A DNA stretch of 64,000 bases from Arenimonas soli. Its GTDB lineage: Bacteria; Pseudomonadota; Gammaproteobacteria; Xanthomonadales; Xanthomonadaceae. The translations under genes and the position numbers were made by a program. The stretch's first letter is position 1. The number at the start of each line of letters is the position of its first letter. The DNA lies in NCBI RefSeq assembly GCF_014643775.1, contig NZ_BMKC01000001.1, positions 868,001 to 932,000 on the forward strand, written 5' to 3'. Below are positions 1 through 10,820 of the stretch, piece by piece. The notes beneath the pieces are model-generated. The model was not told the DNA's origin and searched no databases. It saw only the letters and a program-made list of their open reading frames with translations.

Positions 1-2766
1 GATCGGGCTGTAGGCGCGCCAGAAGAACGGGTAGGTGAAGTAGGTGTCGTCCTTCGGGGCGAGCTTGTCGAGCACGTTGTTCACGATCAGGCTGGCGCGG
101 AAGTTTTCGGTGAACTCGTAGCCAACGTTGAGGTTGTACACGTGGTACGGGGCGATGCGGCCGGTTTCCGCCCAGTTCGGCAGCGAGCCGTAGCGGGTAC
201 CGAACACGGTGACGTCGAGGTCCTTGTACTCCCACGACACGCTGCCACGCATGCGGCTGCGGAAGTCGAAGTTGGTCAGGTCGTCGCGGTAGCTGTCGCG
301 CGGCTCACCCTGGAACTCGGCGAACTTCTGGTCCAGCACGTGCGACCAGCCAAGCTGGAAGCCGAAGTTGCCCCAGCGGTCGGTGTCGATCGTGTAACGC
401 AGGCTCGCGTCGATACCTTCGTTGGACAGGTAGGAGCGGTTGATCGGACCGCGGTTCACCTGCTCGATGCGGCCGTCGTTCGGCCCGCCCACCGTGCGGA
501 TCACGCTGCTGATGATGAACTGGCAGAAGGTCGAGCTGCCGTCCACCGGGTTGCCCTGGCGGTCGACGCCCAGGCGGCAGTCGGCTTCGTTCTGCAGGAT
601 GTAGGCCGAGCTGATGTCGCCGACCACGCCTTCGAGTTCGACCTTGTAGTAGTCAACCGTCAGCGACAGGTTGTCCACGACGTCCCAAACGAAACCGAAG
701 GTGTAGGACTGACCCTCTTCCTCCTCGAGGTTCGGGTTGCCCTGGCGAACACCGAAGGCCGTGTAGTTGTAGGCCGCCTGGTTGCCGCACTGGGTGACCG
801 TGAAGCCGGCGTTGCGGCAGGTGTACTCGTCGAAGATGCCCGAGAAGAAGCCGCTTTCGTCGGCGAAGACGAAGTGCATGTCCGGGGCGCGGAACGAGGT
901 GGAGTAGGCGCCGCGGATGAGCAGGTTGTCCAACGGACGCCATTCCAGGCCGGCGTTCCAGGTGAACGCGTCGTCGACCTGGGTGATGTCGTCGTACAGG
1001 TCGTAGCGCGCCGCCAGGGTGGCCTTGAAGGTGTCGTGCAGCGGGATCGCGAACTCGGTGCCGAAGGCGTAACGATCACGCTCGCCGCCGCCGCCGGTGC
1101 CGGTCAGGTTGTAGATGATGTTCTGGCCCGGGAGGATGCGCGGGTCGGCGTTGAGCTCGTATTCCTGCGTGCCCATCTCGAGCACCGCCGCGAACGCCAG
1201 CGGACCGGCCGGCAGTTCGAACAGGTCGCCGCTGACGACGAACTGTGCGTTGGTGGCGCTGGAATCGGCGCGGGTCTTGACGATCGTGGACAGCGCGTTG
1301 AACTCGGCCGGGGTGATCGGGTTGAAGTAACGATCCTGGTTGAGTTCATACACCGGGTAGGCACCGAAGAACGGATCCGCGCCCGGCAGCTGCGGGCCGA
1401 GGAAGAAGTCCGTCAGGGCCTGGGCCAGGAAGCGCGGGCGGTCGCTGTCGGTTTCATAGCGCGAATGGCTAAGCACCAGGTCCCACGAGTAGCGGTCGTC
1501 GGCGAAGGAGCCGCGCAGGCCGGCCGCGAAGTCCATCGCCTGCTCGTTGTAGATGGTGCGCTGGGCGTTGACGCCGCCGGTTTCGTTCGGGGTGAAGATG
1601 CGCTGGCCGTCGAGGATCGAGCCGAAGTTCGGGTCGTAGAACAGCGGCACCGACCAGAACTGGGTGTTGGAGGCGGTGGAGGCCTTCGAATCCCAGACGT
1701 TCAGGCTGACGAAGCCCTGGGTGTTGTCGGTGATGTCCAGGGTGCCGTAGATGTAGCCCGAGATGTTCTCGTCGGCGTTGCGGATGGCCTGGGTCGCCGG
1801 GTAGCCGTAGTAGCCGCACCAGGTGCCGTTGTTGGCGGGATTGGCATTGCCGGTGCGGGTGTCGGGTTCGAAATCACCGCCCCAGCGGTCGCAGGTGGAT
1901 TCAAGGGTCTGGCCGGGCTGCCAGACCTGGCTGCCGGGGCCGGTGCCGACCAGGCGGTCGCGCAGGCGGATGCCCTGCACGGCGGTGGCATTGGCTGGAT
2001 CAACCGTCGGGTCGTCGCGGTAGGAGTCCATGAAGTCACGCTCGGAGGCGAACATCTCGCCGCGCTCGTAGTACTCCACGGCGTAGGTCAGGCTCCAGCG
2101 GTCGCCGGTGTTGCCGCCCACCCACTGGATGTTGTTGGTCGGCGAACCACCGCGGGTCGGCCGGCCGGTCAGGTAGGACAGGTACTGACCTTCGAAATTG
2201 GTCTTGAGCACGATGTTGATCACGCCCGCGACCGCGTCGGAACCGTAGATGGCCGATGCGCCGCCGGCGAGCAGCTCGATGCGCTCGACCGCCGCGGTCG
2301 GGACCGACGACAGGTTCACGAAGTTCGACTGGCCGTTGTAGGGCAGCGGATAGTCCGCGGCGCGACGGCCGTTGATCAGGGTCAGCACGCGGCCCGGGCC
2401 CAGGCCGCGCAGGTTCAGCACCTGGGCGTTCGGGGTGAAGCCGTTCTGGAAGAGTTCGTTCTGGATCGAACCGGTGGTCTGGGTCAGCGTGTTCAACGCG
2501 TCATAGACGGTGTTGAAACCCTCGGCCTCGATCTGGGCGGCCGTGATGACGGTGACCGGCGACGGACCCTCGATCTCGGCGCGCTTGATGCGCGAACCCA
2601 CGACCTCGACGGTGTCGAGCTGGGTGGTTTCCGCGGAACCCTCTTCTTCCTCATCGGCCGCTTCCTGGGCAAACGCAGCGCCGCAGGCGAACGGGATGGT
2701 CAGGGCAAGGGCAAGGGAACGCGCCAGCACCGAACGACGGTACCCGGCAATTGGAGCAGTAGTCAT
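1..2766 (-). CDS. TonB-dependent outer-membrane receptor, C-terminus cut by window edge
   Basis: Outer-membrane active transporter that takes up a ligand using TonB energy. The frame stays open for 922 codons from ATG at 2766 to the window edge. Residues 1-33 form a signal peptide ending in CGAAFA. A TonB-box/early plug strand, LDTVEVVGSRIKR, lies at about 50-62, followed by plug features LNLRGLG and ASAIYGSDAVAGVINI, and then a long beta-barrel region. The last visible residues (NNVLDK about 30 residues from the edge) are typical of the final strands, so probably only 10-20 residues are missing. A Shine-Dalgarno AGGGGG sits at 2771-2776. The ligand cannot be inferred: no transporter, sigma or hydrolase partner is adjacent on the visible side. 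Confidence 0.93.
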   Translation of the reverse strand, partial: MTTAPIAGYRRSVLARSLALALTIPFACGAAFAQEAADEEEEGSAETTQLDTVEVVGSRIKRAEIEGPSPVTVITAAQIEAEGFNTVYDALNTLTQTTGSIQNELFQNGFTPNAQVLNLRGLGPGRVLTLINGRRAADYPLPYNGQSNFVNLSSVPTAAVERIELLAGGASAIYGSDAVAGVINIVLKTNFEGQYLSYLTGRPTRGGSPTNNIQWVGGNTGDRWSLTYAVEYYERGEMFASERDFMDSYRDDPTVDPANATAVQGIRLRDRLVGTGPGSQVWQPGQTLESTCDRWGGDFEPDTRTGNANPANNGTWCGYYGYPATQAIRNADENISGYIYGTLDITDNTQGFVSLNVWDSKASTASNTQFWSVPLFYDPNFGSILDGQRIFTPNETGGVNAQRTIYNEQAMDFAAGLRGSFADDRYSWDLVLSHSRYETDSDRPRFLAQALTDFFLGPQLPGADPFFGAYPVYELNQDRYFNPITPAEFNALSTIVKTRADSSATNAQFVVSGDLFELPAGPLAFAAVLEMGTQEYELNADPRILPGQNIIYNLTGTGGGGERDRYAFGTEFAIPLHDTFKATLAARYDLYDDITQVDDAFTWNAGLEWRPLDNLLIRGAYSTSFRAPDMHFVFADESGFFSGIFDEYTCRNAGFTVTQCGNQAAYNYTAFGVRQGNPNLEEEEGQSYTFGFVWDVVDNLSLTVDYYKVELEGVVGDISSAYILQNEADCRLGVDRQGNPVDGSSTFCQFIISSVIRTVGGPNDGRIEQVNRGPINRSYLSNEGIDASLRYTIDTDRWGNFGFQLGWSHVLDQKFAEFQGEPRDSYRDDLTNFDFRSRMRGSVSWEYKDLDVTVFGTRYGSLPNWAETGRIAPYHVYNLNVGYEFTENFRASLIVNNVLDKLAPKDDTYFTYPFFWRAYSPI

Positions 2767-2790
2767 TGGACCCCCTAGAATGGACACGTT

Positions 2791-2796
2791 GTTATA
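2791..2796 (-). promoter_or_regulatory. Candidate -10 box for the TonB-dependent receptor
   Basis: On the minus strand the hexamer TATAAC lies 24 bases before the receptor start codon and upstream of the AGGGGG ribosome site at 2771-2776. No good -35 is visible at 17 bases, so this is a weak call. Confidence 0.3.
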
Positions 2797-2963
2797 TGGA
2801 TCTGGTGAATGTTGCTGTCCGGCATTGCCCAACCCCGGCGCTGCCTTAACCGGAACGTAACACAAGGCTGGGCCGAATTGCATCATGACTTCCGGCCTAT
2901 TCGCAAAGCTGAACCCCGGAAGCGCAAATCCGTCACGAAGTGCCGGAAAAACAGGAGCTTGAG

Positions 2964-4052
2964 ATGCCCTTGAACGAACAATCCGTCCGCGCCGCACTGG
3001 CCGCCATCGTTGATCCGCACACGGGTCGCGACCTGGTCGCCCAGTCCAGCGTGCGGGGCATCGGCCTGGACGGTGACCGGGTGGCGGTCGAGCTGCTGCT
3101 GGGTTATCCGGCGGCCGGCTGGCACGACGCCCTGGCCAGCCAGGTCCGCGGGGCCCTGGAAGCCCTGCCCGGCGTGGCCCGGGCAACGGTCTCGGTGGCG
3201 TCCCGGGTCCAGGCCCACAAGGTGCAGAAGGACCTGACCCCCTTGCCGGGCGTTCGCAACATCATCGCCGTGGCCTCGGGCAAGGGCGGGGTGGGCAAGT
3301 CCACCACGGCGGTCAACCTGGCCCTGGCCCTGCAGGCCGAAGGCGCCACGGTCGGCGTGCTCGACGCCGACATCTATGGCCCGTCCATCCCCAAGATGCT
3401 GGGCCTGGAAGGCCGCCCCGACAGCCCGGACGGCAAGTCCATCGAACCCAAGCGCAACCACGGCCTGCAGGCGATGTCGATCGGCCTGCTGGTCGGCGAG
3501 GACACCCCGATGATCTGGCGCGGCCCGATGGTCACCCAGGCGCTCCAGCAATTGTTGAACGACACCCGCTGGGACGGCCTGGACTACCTGGTCATCGACC
3601 TACCGCCCGGCACGGGCGACATCCAGCTGACCCTGGCCCAGCGCGTGCCGGTATCGGGCGCGGTCATCGTCACCACGCCCCAGGACATCGCCACCCTGGA
3701 CGCGCGCAAGGCCCTGCAGATGTTCGCCAAGGTCGAGGTGCCGGTGCTGGGCATCGTCGAGAACATGGCCGTGCACACCTGTTCGAGCTGCGGCCATACC
3801 GAGCACGTCTTCGGCGCCGGCGGCGGCGAGCGCATGGCCGCCATGTACGACGTGCCGCTGCTGGGGGCCCTGCCGCTGGACATCCGCATCCGCGAACAGG
3901 CCGACTCGGGCACCCCCACCGTGGCCGCCGATCCGGAATCCCCGCTGGCGCTGGTCTACCGGGACATCGCCCGGCGCACGGCGGCCCGGCTGTCGCTGGA
4001 GGCGCGCAACAAGGCCATCGGCCTGCCCAACATCGTCATCCAGAACACCTGA
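2964..4052 (+). CDS. apbC: Iron-sulfur cluster carrier protein ApbC/Mrp
   Basis: Cytoplasmic P-loop ATPase that binds and transfers [4Fe-4S] clusters to apo-proteins. An N-terminal DUF59/MIP18-type domain (residues 1 to about 90) is followed by the MinD/Mrp ATPase domain. The deviant Walker [10 protein letters not shown] is at 106-114, and the cluster-binding C-S-S-C pair at 273-276. Start chosen at 2964 because AGGAG (2953-2957) sits six bases before it; an in-frame ATG at 2940 lacks a ribosome site. 362 aa, normal for the family. Its stop overlaps the next start by one base (TGATG), so translation of the DUF1287 gene is probably coupled. Confidence 0.95.
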   Translation: MPLNEQSVRAALAAIVDPHTGRDLVAQSSVRGIGLDGDRVAVELLLGYPAAGWHDALASQVRGALEALPGVARATVSVASRVQAHKVQKDLTPLPGVRNIIAVASGKGGVGKSTTAVNLALALQAEGATVGVLDADIYGPSIPKMLGLEGRPDSPDGKSIEPKRNHGLQAMSIGLLVGEDTPMIWRGPMVTQALQQLLNDTRWDGLDYLVIDLPPGTGDIQLTLAQRVPVSGAVIVTTPQDIATLDARKALQMFAKVEVPVLGIVENMAVHTCSSCGHTEHVFGAGGGERMAAMYDVPLLGALPLDIRIREQADSGTPTVAADPESPLALVYRDIARRTAARLSLEARNKAIGLPNIVIQNT

Positions 4053-4704
4053 TGCCCGCCATCCTGCGCCTGCTGCCGTGCCTGCTGGTCCTGCTGGCCG
4101 GGCCCTGCCTGGCCCAGGCCGGCCAGGTCGAACGCGTGCTGGCCGCCGCCCATGGCCAGGTCGGCACGACCCTTCATTACGACGGCAGCTACCGCCGGCT
4201 CGACTACCCCGGCGGGGACGTGCCGGCGGACCGGGGCGTGTGCACCGACGTGGTGGTCCGGGCCCTGCGCGCGGCCGGCCTGGACCTGCAGCAGGCGGTG
4301 CACGAGGACATGCGCCGGGCGTTTTCCGCCTATCCGGCCCTGTGGGGGCTGTCGCGGCCGGACCGCAACATCGACCACCGGCGGGTGCCGAACCTCGAAA
4401 CCTGGCTGCGGCGCCAGGGCCATGCCCTGCCGGTGGGCAACGAAGCCGGCGCCTTCCGTCCCGGCGACCTGGTCAGCTGGCGCCTGCCCAACGGGCTGCC
4501 GCATATCGGCATCGTCTCGGACCGGCGCGCCGAGGACGGGTCGGGGCGATGGCTGGTCGTGCACAACATCGGCGCCGGCACCCGGGTCGAGGACGTGCTG
4601 CTGGCCTGGCCGGTGGTGGGGCACTTCCGCCTGTTCCGCGACGTGCCGGCGGCCACGGGGGCGCCGGAGCCAGTAGAATCCCGGCTTTCGCCCAGGACCC
4701 GAGA

Positions 4705-4708
<4 letters not shown>
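4052..4708 (+). CDS. DUF1287 (YijF-like) exported protein
   Basis: 218 aa, matching the DUF1287 family (E. coli YijF), whose biochemical role is unknown. A signal peptide occupies about residues 1-22 ([15 protein letters not shown]). The mature part contains family landmarks [16 protein letters not shown], and [14 protein letters not shown], then [20 protein letters not shown], which recalls NlpC/P60-type folds with a conserved Cys, His and Asp. That resemblance is my inference. It starts within the apbC stop and its own stop overlaps the dcd start by three bases, so the three genes form one transcript. Confidence 0.85.
4674..4679 (+). promoter_or_regulatory. Candidate internal -10 for dcd
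   Basis: TAGAAT lies inside the end of the DUF1287 gene, 25 bases before the dcd start codon. There is no clear -35. It could give dcd its own promoter in addition to read-through from apbC. Confidence 0.25.
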
Positions 4709-5274
<566 letters not shown>

Positions 5275-5289
5275 GGCCTGGCGCCGGGG

Positions 5290-5451
5290 TCAGGTCTTCC
5301 TGACCAGCATGTTGATGCCCAGGGCCACCAGCACCAGCGGCCACCAGTCGAGCAACATTTCCCAGACGCGGAAATTGGGCACGAGGTTGTTGGCCAGGAG
5401 CAGGACGCCGAGCACGATCAGGATGATGGCGGGGATGAGGTTGGCTTTCAT
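5290..5451 (-). CDS. Small LiaI/LiaF-type (DUF5668) membrane protein
   Basis: A 53-residue protein: start MKANLIPAIILIVLGVLLL, then a polar turn (ANNLVPNFRVWEMLLDWW) and a second hydrophobic stretch PLVLVALGINMLVRKT. Two membrane helices joined by a short tryptophan-containing loop are typical of the LiaI-LiaF-like transmembrane region family. Function unknown; relatives occur in envelope-stress loci. It is the last gene of the minus-strand set dienelactone hydrolase, HIT protein, this gene, 12 bases after the HIT stop. Confidence 0.75.
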   Translation of the reverse strand: MKANLIPAIILIVLGVLLLANNLVPNFRVWEMLLDWWPLVLVALGINMLVRKT

Positions 5452-5463
5452 GCGGGGTCCGGT

Positions 5464-5886
5464 TCAGCGGCCGGGATCGTCCAGGCCTTTGCGCAGGGAC
5501 GATACCAGCGCTTCGCGCGCCGCGTCAGGATAGGGCTGGCGCGGGCCGCTGCCCCAGACCGGGCCCGGCCAGGCGGCGTCGCCTTTCCGGCGCGCCACCA
5601 CGTGCACATGCAGCTGGCGCACGATATTGCCCAGCGCGCCGATGTTGAGCTTGTGCACCGGGCCAAGCGCGCGCAGGGCGCGCCCGGCGAGGTTGATCTC
5701 GGCCAGCAGCAGGCGCTGGGCGTCGCCGTCCAGGTCCAGCCATTCCTCGGCGTCCGGCAGGCGCGGCACCAGCACCAGCCAGGGGAAGCGGGCATCGTCC
5801 ATCAGCCGCAGCTGTGAAAGCGGGCCGTCCGCGACCAGCACCGAGTCGCCCGCCAGCCGCGGGTCGAGGCGGAAGCCGCCGGGCAT
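5464..5886 (-). CDS. HIT-domain protein (nucleotide hydrolase family)
   Basis: 140 aa histidine-triad protein, probably a dinucleoside polyphosphate or nucleotidyl hydrolase. The triad appears as QLHVHVVAR at about residues 90-98: the first histidine of H-x-H-x-H is Gln, while the two nucleophile-region histidines are kept. The downstream AWPGPVWG is characteristic of the proteobacterial branch with the same QLHVH form, so the change is normal for this subfamily rather than a loss. It starts two bases after the dienelactone hydrolase stop. Substrate not determinable. Confidence 0.88.
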   Translation of the reverse strand: MPGGFRLDPRLAGDSVLVADGPLSQLRLMDDARFPWLVLVPRLPDAEEWLDLDGDAQRLLLAEINLAGRALRALGPVHKLNIGALGNIVRQLHVHVVARRKGDAAWPGPVWGSGPRQPYPDAAREALVSSLRKGLDDPGR

Positions 5887-5888
5887 GG

Positions 5889-6551
5889 TCAGCGCAGGTT
5901 CTTCTGCAGGAACATCAGGGTGCGCTGCAGGGCCTGCTGGGACGCCTCGGCGTTGTAGTCGGCGCGCTGGTCGCAGTCGAAGCCATGGCCGGCACCCGGC
6001 CAGACGTGGATTTCGGCGCCCGCCAGCGCGTCGCGGTGTTTTTGCACGTCTTCGGGCGGGATGATCGGGTCGTCTTCGCCAAAGTGCAGCAGCAGCGGCG
6101 CCTTGGGGCGTTCGCCCAGCAGGGGCACGGTGCGTCCGCCGTAGTAGCTGACGGCGGGCAGGCCCAGGCGGGTATTGGCCAGGTAGGCGACGGAGCCCCC
6201 CCAGCAGTAGCCGACCACCGCGACCCGGTTTTCCGCTTCGAGCATGTCGTAGGCCCCGCGCACGCCGTCGAGGGCGCCGTTGAAGCCCAGCTCTTCGGCG
6301 ATCGCCCGGCCCCTGGCCACCGATTCTTCGTCGTAGGCCAGTTCGGTGCCCGGGTGCACCCGGTCGAACAGGGCCGGGGCGACGGTGATGTAGCCGTAGT
6401 TGGCGAACCGGTCGGCCTGGGCCCGGATGTAGTGGTTAACGCCGAAGATTTCATGCACCAGGATGATGGCGCCGCGCGGCGTGATGTGCGGCCTGGCCTG
6501 GTAGCCGGAAATCCGCCCGTGGCGGGTGTTGATGGAAATCGATTGGCCCAT
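5889..6551 (-). CDS. Dienelactone hydrolase family alpha/beta hydrolase
   Basis: 220 aa single-domain alpha/beta hydrolase. The nucleophile elbow GYCWGG places the catalytic Cys at 116. The acid is Asp160/161 in FGEDDPIIP and the histidine is His189 in GAGHGF, giving the Cys-Asp-His triad of dienelactone hydrolases. No signal peptide, so cytoplasmic. Real substrate unknown: no aromatic-degradation genes lie nearby, and many such proteins act on other esters or lactones. First gene of the set with the HIT protein and small membrane protein; divergent from rimO. Confidence 0.9.
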   Translation of the reverse strand: MGQSISINTRHGRISGYQARPHITPRGAIILVHEIFGVNHYIRAQADRFANYGYITVAPALFDRVHPGTELAYDEESVARGRAIAEELGFNGALDGVRGAYDMLEAENRVAVVGYCWGGSVAYLANTRLGLPAVSYYGGRTVPLLGERPKAPLLLHFGEDDPIIPPEDVQKHRDALAGAEIHVWPGAGHGFDCDQRADYNAEASQQALQRTLMFLQKNLR

Positions 6552-6617
6552 CGCCGCTTCCCCCGGTTCAGCTGTCCCCGGCGCCTAGCCTACACCGGCC
6601 GGGGCGCCGGGGGAGGG

Positions 6618-6623
6618 TATACT
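6618..6623 (+). promoter_or_regulatory. Candidate -10 for rimO
   Basis: TATACT followed directly by CCGCGCCC, 27 bases before the rimO start. No convincing -35 at the usual spacing; a similar TATACT precedes the gene at 53948. Confidence 0.4.
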
Positions 6624-6650
6624 CCGCGCCCCCGCCCCGAACCCGCGCCC

Positions 6651-7985
6651 ATGTCCGCCAGCCAGCCCAAGGTGGGCTTCGTCAGCCTCGGCTGCCCGAA
6701 GGCCCTCGTCGACTCCGAACGCATCCTCACCCAGCTCCGGGTCGAGGGTTACGACATTGTGCCCAGCTACGACGACGCCGACGTGGTGGTGGTCAATACC
6801 TGCGGCTTCATCGATTCGGCCGTCGCCGAAAGCCTGGACGCCATCGGCGAAGCCCTGGCCGAAAACGGCAAGGTCATCGTCACCGGCTGTCTGGGCAAGC
6901 GCCCCGAGCAGATCCTGCAGGCGCACCCGGACGTGCTGTCGATCAGCGGCCCGCAGGACTACGCCAGCGTGATGTCGGCCGTGCATGCGGCCCTGCCGCC
7001 CAAGCACGACCCCTTCGTGGACCTGGTGCCGGACTACGGCCTCAAGCTAACGCCGAAGCACTACGCCTACCTGAAGATTTCCGAAGGCTGCAACCACCGC
7101 TGCAGTTTCTGCATCATCCCCTCGATGCGCGGCGACCTGGTTTCGCGCCCGGTGGACGAGGTGCTGCGCGAGGCCGAAAAGCTGGCGCGCGGCGGCGTGA
7201 AGGAGCTGCTGGTGGTGTCCCAGGACACCAGCGCCTATGGCGTCGACCTGCGCTACGCCGCGCGCGAATGGCGCGGCAAGTCCTACCAGACCCGCATGAA
7301 GGGCCTGTGCGAGGGCCTTTCCGAACTGGGCCTGTGGACGCGCCTGCACTACGTGTACCCCTACCCGCACGTGGACGACATCATCCCGCTGATGGCCGAG
7401 GGCAAGCTGCTGCCCTACCTGGACATCCCGTTCCAGCACGCCAGCCCGCGCATCCTGAAGCTGATGAAGCGTCCCGGCGCGGTGGAAAAGACCCTCGAGC
7501 GCGTGCAGCGCTGGCGCGCCATCTGCCCCGAGCTGACCATCCGCAGCACCTTCATCGTGGGCTTCCCCGGCGAAACCGAGGAAGACTTCGAACAGCTGCT
7601 GGCCTTCATCGACCAGGCCGAACTCGACCGGGTCGGCGCGTTCGCCTATTCCCCGGTCGACGGCGCGGCGGCCAACGCCCTGCCGGACCCGGTGCCGGAA
7701 GAGGTGAAGCAGGAACGGCTCGCACGCTTCATGGCCCTGCAGGCGGAGATCAGCGCCGAGAAGCTCGAGCGCAAGGTCGGCACCGTGCAGCGCTGCCTGG
7801 TGGACGCCATCGATGGCGAACTGGCCATCGCCCGGTCGATGGCCGACGCGCCCGAAATCGACGGCCTGGTGCAGATCCAGGACGGTGAAGCCGCGGGCCT
7901 GAGGGCCGGCGACTTCTGCGACGTGCGCATCATGGGCAGCGACGAGCACGACCTGTTCGGCCTGGTGGGCGACGACGAGGAGTGA
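6651..7985 (+). CDS. rimO: Ribosomal protein S12 methylthiotransferase RimO
   Basis: Radical-SAM enzyme that adds a methylthio group to Asp88 (E. coli numbering) of ribosomal protein S12. 444 aa. The N-terminal UPF0004 domain holds the auxiliary cluster cysteines C15, C51 and C80. The radical SAM CxxxCxxC is C147-x3-C151-x2-C154 in [14 protein letters not shown] domain forms the C-terminus. The frame is open far upstream but opposite the divergent hydrolase gene; ATG 6651 ([17 protein letters not shown]) matches the family start. Confidence 0.97.
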   Translation: MSASQPKVGFVSLGCPKALVDSERILTQLRVEGYDIVPSYDDADVVVVNTCGFIDSAVAESLDAIGEALAENGKVIVTGCLGKRPEQILQAHPDVLSISGPQDYASVMSAVHAALPPKHDPFVDLVPDYGLKLTPKHYAYLKISEGCNHRCSFCIIPSMRGDLVSRPVDEVLREAEKLARGGVKELLVVSQDTSAYGVDLRYAAREWRGKSYQTRMKGLCEGLSELGLWTRLHYVYPYPHVDDIIPLMAEGKLLPYLDIPFQHASPRILKLMKRPGAVEKTLERVQRWRAICPELTIRSTFIVGFPGETEEDFEQLLAFIDQAELDRVGAFAYSPVDGAAANALPDPVPEEVKQERLARFMALQAEISAEKLERKVGTVQRCLVDAIDGELAIARSMADAPEIDGLVQIQDGEAAGLRAGDFCDVRIMGSDEHDLFGLVGDDEE

Positions 7986-7988
7986 ACC

Positions 7989-8016
7989 CGTAGGTGCCCC
8001 TTGCGGGCTTCCTACG
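7989..8016. terminator. Hairpin between convergent rimO and greB
   Basis: CGTAGG (7989-7994) pairs with CCTACG (8011-8016), and GCCC with GGGC inside, around a CTTG loop. The right arm includes the greB stop codon. There is no T-run on either strand, so it may be a REP-like hairpin protecting 3' ends rather than an intrinsic terminator. Confidence 0.4.
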
Positions 8017-8521
8017 AGATGACTTCGTAGGTCACGGCGATGACCAGGTAACGCGCCGGCCCCGCCGGCAGCTGTACTTCGAATTCATCGTCCACGCGCT
8101 TGCGCAGGGCCGCGCGCGCCAGGGGGGAATCGACGCTTATCCAGCCGGCCCTGGCATCGGTTTCGTCCGGTCCGACGATGCGGTAGCGCACGTTGTCGCC
8201 GCTTTCGACGTCTTCGATCTCGAACATCGCGCCGAAGAAGATCGCGCCCGGGTCGGACGGCGGGCCTTCGGCGACCTTCAGGACCTCGATGCGTTTGGTC
8301 AGGTAGCGCACGCGACGGTCGATTTCGCCCAGCTGCTTCTTGCGGTAGGTGTATTCCGCGTTTTCGCTGCGGTCGCCCTCGGCCGCGGCGTCGGCCAGGG
8401 CCTTCACCACCACCGGCCGCCGCACGCGCCAGAGCTCGTCGAGTTCGGCGCGCAGGCGGTCGAAGCCGGCGCGGGTGATGATCGCCGTTGATTTTTCCCC
8501 CGGCGGACGCCAGCGCGACAT
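8012..8521 (-). CDS. greB: Transcription elongation factor GreB
   Basis: Enters the RNA polymerase secondary channel and stimulates cleavage of backtracked RNA. 169 aa. The N-terminal coiled coil carries the tip motif [12 protein letters not shown] (about residues 45-56), with the acidic pair that places the catalytic metal. The C-terminal FKBP-like domain ends in [15 protein letters not shown]-type sequence. Basic residues and overall length favour GreB over GreA. It starts three bases after the transporter stop, so the two may be cotranscribed. Confidence 0.93.
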   Translation of the reverse strand: MSRWRPPGEKSTAIITRAGFDRLRAELDELWRVRRPVVVKALADAAAEGDRSENAEYTYRKKQLGEIDRRVRYLTKRIEVLKVAEGPPSDPGAIFFGAMFEIEDVESGDNVRYRIVGPDETDARAGWISVDSPLARAALRKRVDDEFEVQLPAGPARYLVIAVTYEVIS

Positions 8522-8524
8522 GGC

Positions 8525-10150
8525 TCAGCCCGCGACGGGCGTCGCCGGCACGTAGATCAGCGGCGAGTCGGGGCCGATCGGCAGTTCGAACCAGATCCAG
8601 AAGCCGAACATGATGCTCCAGCCCAGCAGGAACACGATCGAATACGGCAGCATCGTCGCCACCAGGGTGCCGATGCCGGCCTTGGGTTCGTAACGCTGGA
8701 AGAAGGCGATGATCAGCGCGAAATAACTCATCATCGGCGAGATGATGTTGGTGACGCTGTCGCCGACGCGGTAGGCCACCTGGGTCATTTCCGGCGAATA
8801 GCCCAGCAGCATGAACATCGGGATGAACACCGGCGCCATCAGCGCCCACTTGGCCGACGCCGAACCCATGAACAGGTTCACCACGGCGGTGAGCAGGATG
8901 AAGCAGATGAACAGCGGGATGGTCGGCAGGTCCCATGCACGCAGCAGGTCCGCGCCCTCGACCGCGAAGATCAGGCCCAGCTGACTCCAGTTGAAATAGG
9001 CTACGAACTGAGCCGCGAAGAACACCAGCACCATGTAGCTGCCAAGCGTGCTCATGCTGACCGACATGCCCTTGAGCACGTCGTTGTCAGAGCGGATCGT
9101 TCCGGCACCGACGCCGAAGGCGACGCCGGCGATGACGCCATACAGGAAAATGACGACGACCACGCCCTTGAGCAGGGGCGAACGCAAGATGTCCTGGTCT
9201 GCATAGAGCAACCAGCCCGAGCCAGGAATCTGTGGCAGGTGGATGACCGCGCCGAAGAGCTCGAACTGCGGGCCATGTGCCGGGTAGCCGCCCCAGAACA
9301 GCAGCACGCTGAAGACCATCACCGCCCAGAACGCCCAGCGCATCCCTCGCTGTTCGGCCGGACTCAGGGCCTGGGAGTCCGGGGTGGCCCCATCGGCCAT
9401 CGGTAGCGCCGAGCCTTCCGGCGGGTCCGGGAACTTGGGGGCGATCACCTTTTCGGTCACGAACCAGCCCAGCAGCGTAATCACCGGGGTCGAGGCGATC
9501 ATGAAGTACCAGTTCGCCGCGGCGCTGACCGTGTAGGTCGGATCGATGATGCGGGCGGCTTCCTGCGAAAGGCCGGATAGCAGCGGATCGATGGTGCCGA
9601 TGGCCAGGTTGGCCGAATAGCCGCCGGAAACGCCGGCGAACACCGCGGCCATGCCCAGGATCGGATGGCGGCCCGCCGAGATGAAGATCAGGGCGGCCAG
9701 CGGGATCAGCAGCACATAGCCGATCTCGCTGGCGATGTTCGACATCACGCCTGCGAATACTAGTACGGGCGTCAGCAGGTGCCTCGGGGCCGCCAGCACC
9801 AGGCGCCGCAGCGCGGCGCTGATCAGGCCGCTGTGTTCGGCCACGCCGATGCCGATGAGCGCGACCATCACCACGCCCAGGGGCGCGAAGCCGGTGAAGT
9901 TGGTGACCGTGCCGGTGAGCATGCGGTGCAGGCCGTCGATGCTGAGCAGGTTCACCGGGGTGACCGGCTCACCGGTGGATGGGTGCGCCGCGCTCAGGCC
10001 CGCCATCGACGTCACCCACGACAGCACCACCACGCCCAGGGCCAGCAGGGCGAACAGGGTGGCGGGATGGGGCAGGGCGTTGCCACCGCGCTCGACGATG
10101 GTCAGGAAGCGGTCCATGAGGCTGCGCTTCTTGGTCGCGAAATCGGCCAT
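8525..10150 (-). CDS. AbgT-family transporter
   Basis: 541 aa polytopic inner-membrane protein of the AbgT family (p-aminobenzoyl-glutamate uptake in E. coli; antimetabolite efflux in some relatives). Family landmarks include [12 protein letters not shown] near the N-terminus, [19 protein letters not shown] in the middle, and [17 protein letters not shown] near the C-terminus. Roughly ten to twelve hydrophobic helices and re-entrant loops are visible. No abgAB hydrolase genes are adjacent, so substrate and direction are uncertain. greB follows immediately. Confidence 0.9.
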   Translation of the reverse strand: MADFATKKRSLMDRFLTIVERGGNALPHPATLFALLALGVVVLSWVTSMAGLSAAHPSTGEPVTPVNLLSIDGLHRMLTGTVTNFTGFAPLGVVMVALIGIGVAEHSGLISAALRRLVLAAPRHLLTPVLVFAGVMSNIASEIGYVLLIPLAALIFISAGRHPILGMAAVFAGVSGGYSANLAIGTIDPLLSGLSQEAARIIDPTYTVSAAANWYFMIASTPVITLLGWFVTEKVIAPKFPDPPEGSALPMADGATPDSQALSPAEQRGMRWAFWAVMVFSVLLFWGGYPAHGPQFELFGAVIHLPQIPGSGWLLYADQDILRSPLLKGVVVVIFLYGVIAGVAFGVGAGTIRSDNDVLKGMSVSMSTLGSYMVLVFFAAQFVAYFNWSQLGLIFAVEGADLLRAWDLPTIPLFICFILLTAVVNLFMGSASAKWALMAPVFIPMFMLLGYSPEMTQVAYRVGDSVTNIISPMMSYFALIIAFFQRYEPKAGIGTLVATMLPYSIVFLLGWSIMFGFWIWFELPIGPDSPLIYVPATPVAG

Positions 10151-10274
10151 TCAACTCTCCGGGAATCGTGGGTGGGCCGCCATGACCGGCCCGGGGCGCC
10201 CGACTATAACCGAGGGTGGGCAGCCATCGCCCGGGATGTGGATAATCTGCCAGGTCTCGCAGGGGGAACCGAAC

Positions 10275-10820
10275 ATGACGATGTTCCTGGCCATCACTGG
10301 CCTGGTGCTGGTGCTCTGGGCCGTATTCACGTTCAACCGGCTGGTGCGCCTGCGCAACCAGGTGCGGGCCGGCTGGAGCGACATCGACGTGCAGCTGATG
10401 CGCCGCCACGACCTGGTGCCGCGCCTGGTCGAAGCGGTGCGTGCCTACGCCGGCCATGAAAAGGCCGTGCTCGAGAACGTCACCGAGCTGCGCGCCCAGG
10501 CCATGCAGACCTCGTCGCCGGCGCGCCTGGCCGGGCTGGAGGGGCAGCTCGAGGCGGGCCTGGGCCGATTGATGCTGCTCAAGGAGGCCTACCCCGACCT
10601 CAAGGCCAGCGAAAACTTCCTGAAGCTGCAGAACGACCTGGTCGAGGTCGAAGACCACCTGCAGTACGCCCGGCGCTTCTACAACGGCGCGGTGCGCGCC
10701 AACAACGACGCCGTGCAGCGTTTCCCGGACCTGGTGGTGGCCCGCAGCTTCGGTTTCGGCGAAGCGGAATTCTACGAAGCCGACGAAGGCTCGCGCGCGG
10801 CGCCGCGGGTGTCGGCATGA
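10275..10820 (+). CDS. lemA: LemA family protein
   Basis: 181 aa with one N-terminal membrane helix (residues 2-18, MFLAITGLVLVLWAVF after the start) and a cytoplasmic or periplasmic four-helix domain. Typical LemA landmarks: RNQVRAGWSDIDVQLMRRHD, YPDLKASENFLKLQ and YNGAVRANNDAVQRFP. AGGGGG (10261-10266) lies eight bases before ATG 10275. Exact function unknown; LemA and the DUF2207 protein that follows with a four-base ATGA overlap are commonly paired and are presumed to act together at the membrane. Confidence 0.92.
   Translation: MTMFLAITGLVLVLWAVFTFNRLVRLRNQVRAGWSDIDVQLMRRHDLVPRLVEAVRAYAGHEKAVLENVTELRAQAMQTSSPARLAGLEGQLEAGLGRLMLLKEAYPDLKASENFLKLQNDLVEVEDHLQYARRFYNGAVRANNDAVQRFPDLVVARSFGFGEAEFYEADEGSRAAPRVSA

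Noticed and set aside
142-2778. Open frame of 878 codons on the plus strand
   Set aside because: It lies opposite the TonB-dependent receptor, has no family-like motifs, and is explained by high third-position GC, which removes stops from the antisense frame.
2885-2962. 25-residue reading frame ending one base before apbC
   Set aside because: No ribosome site, no attenuator-type codon run and no hairpin pair; probably chance.
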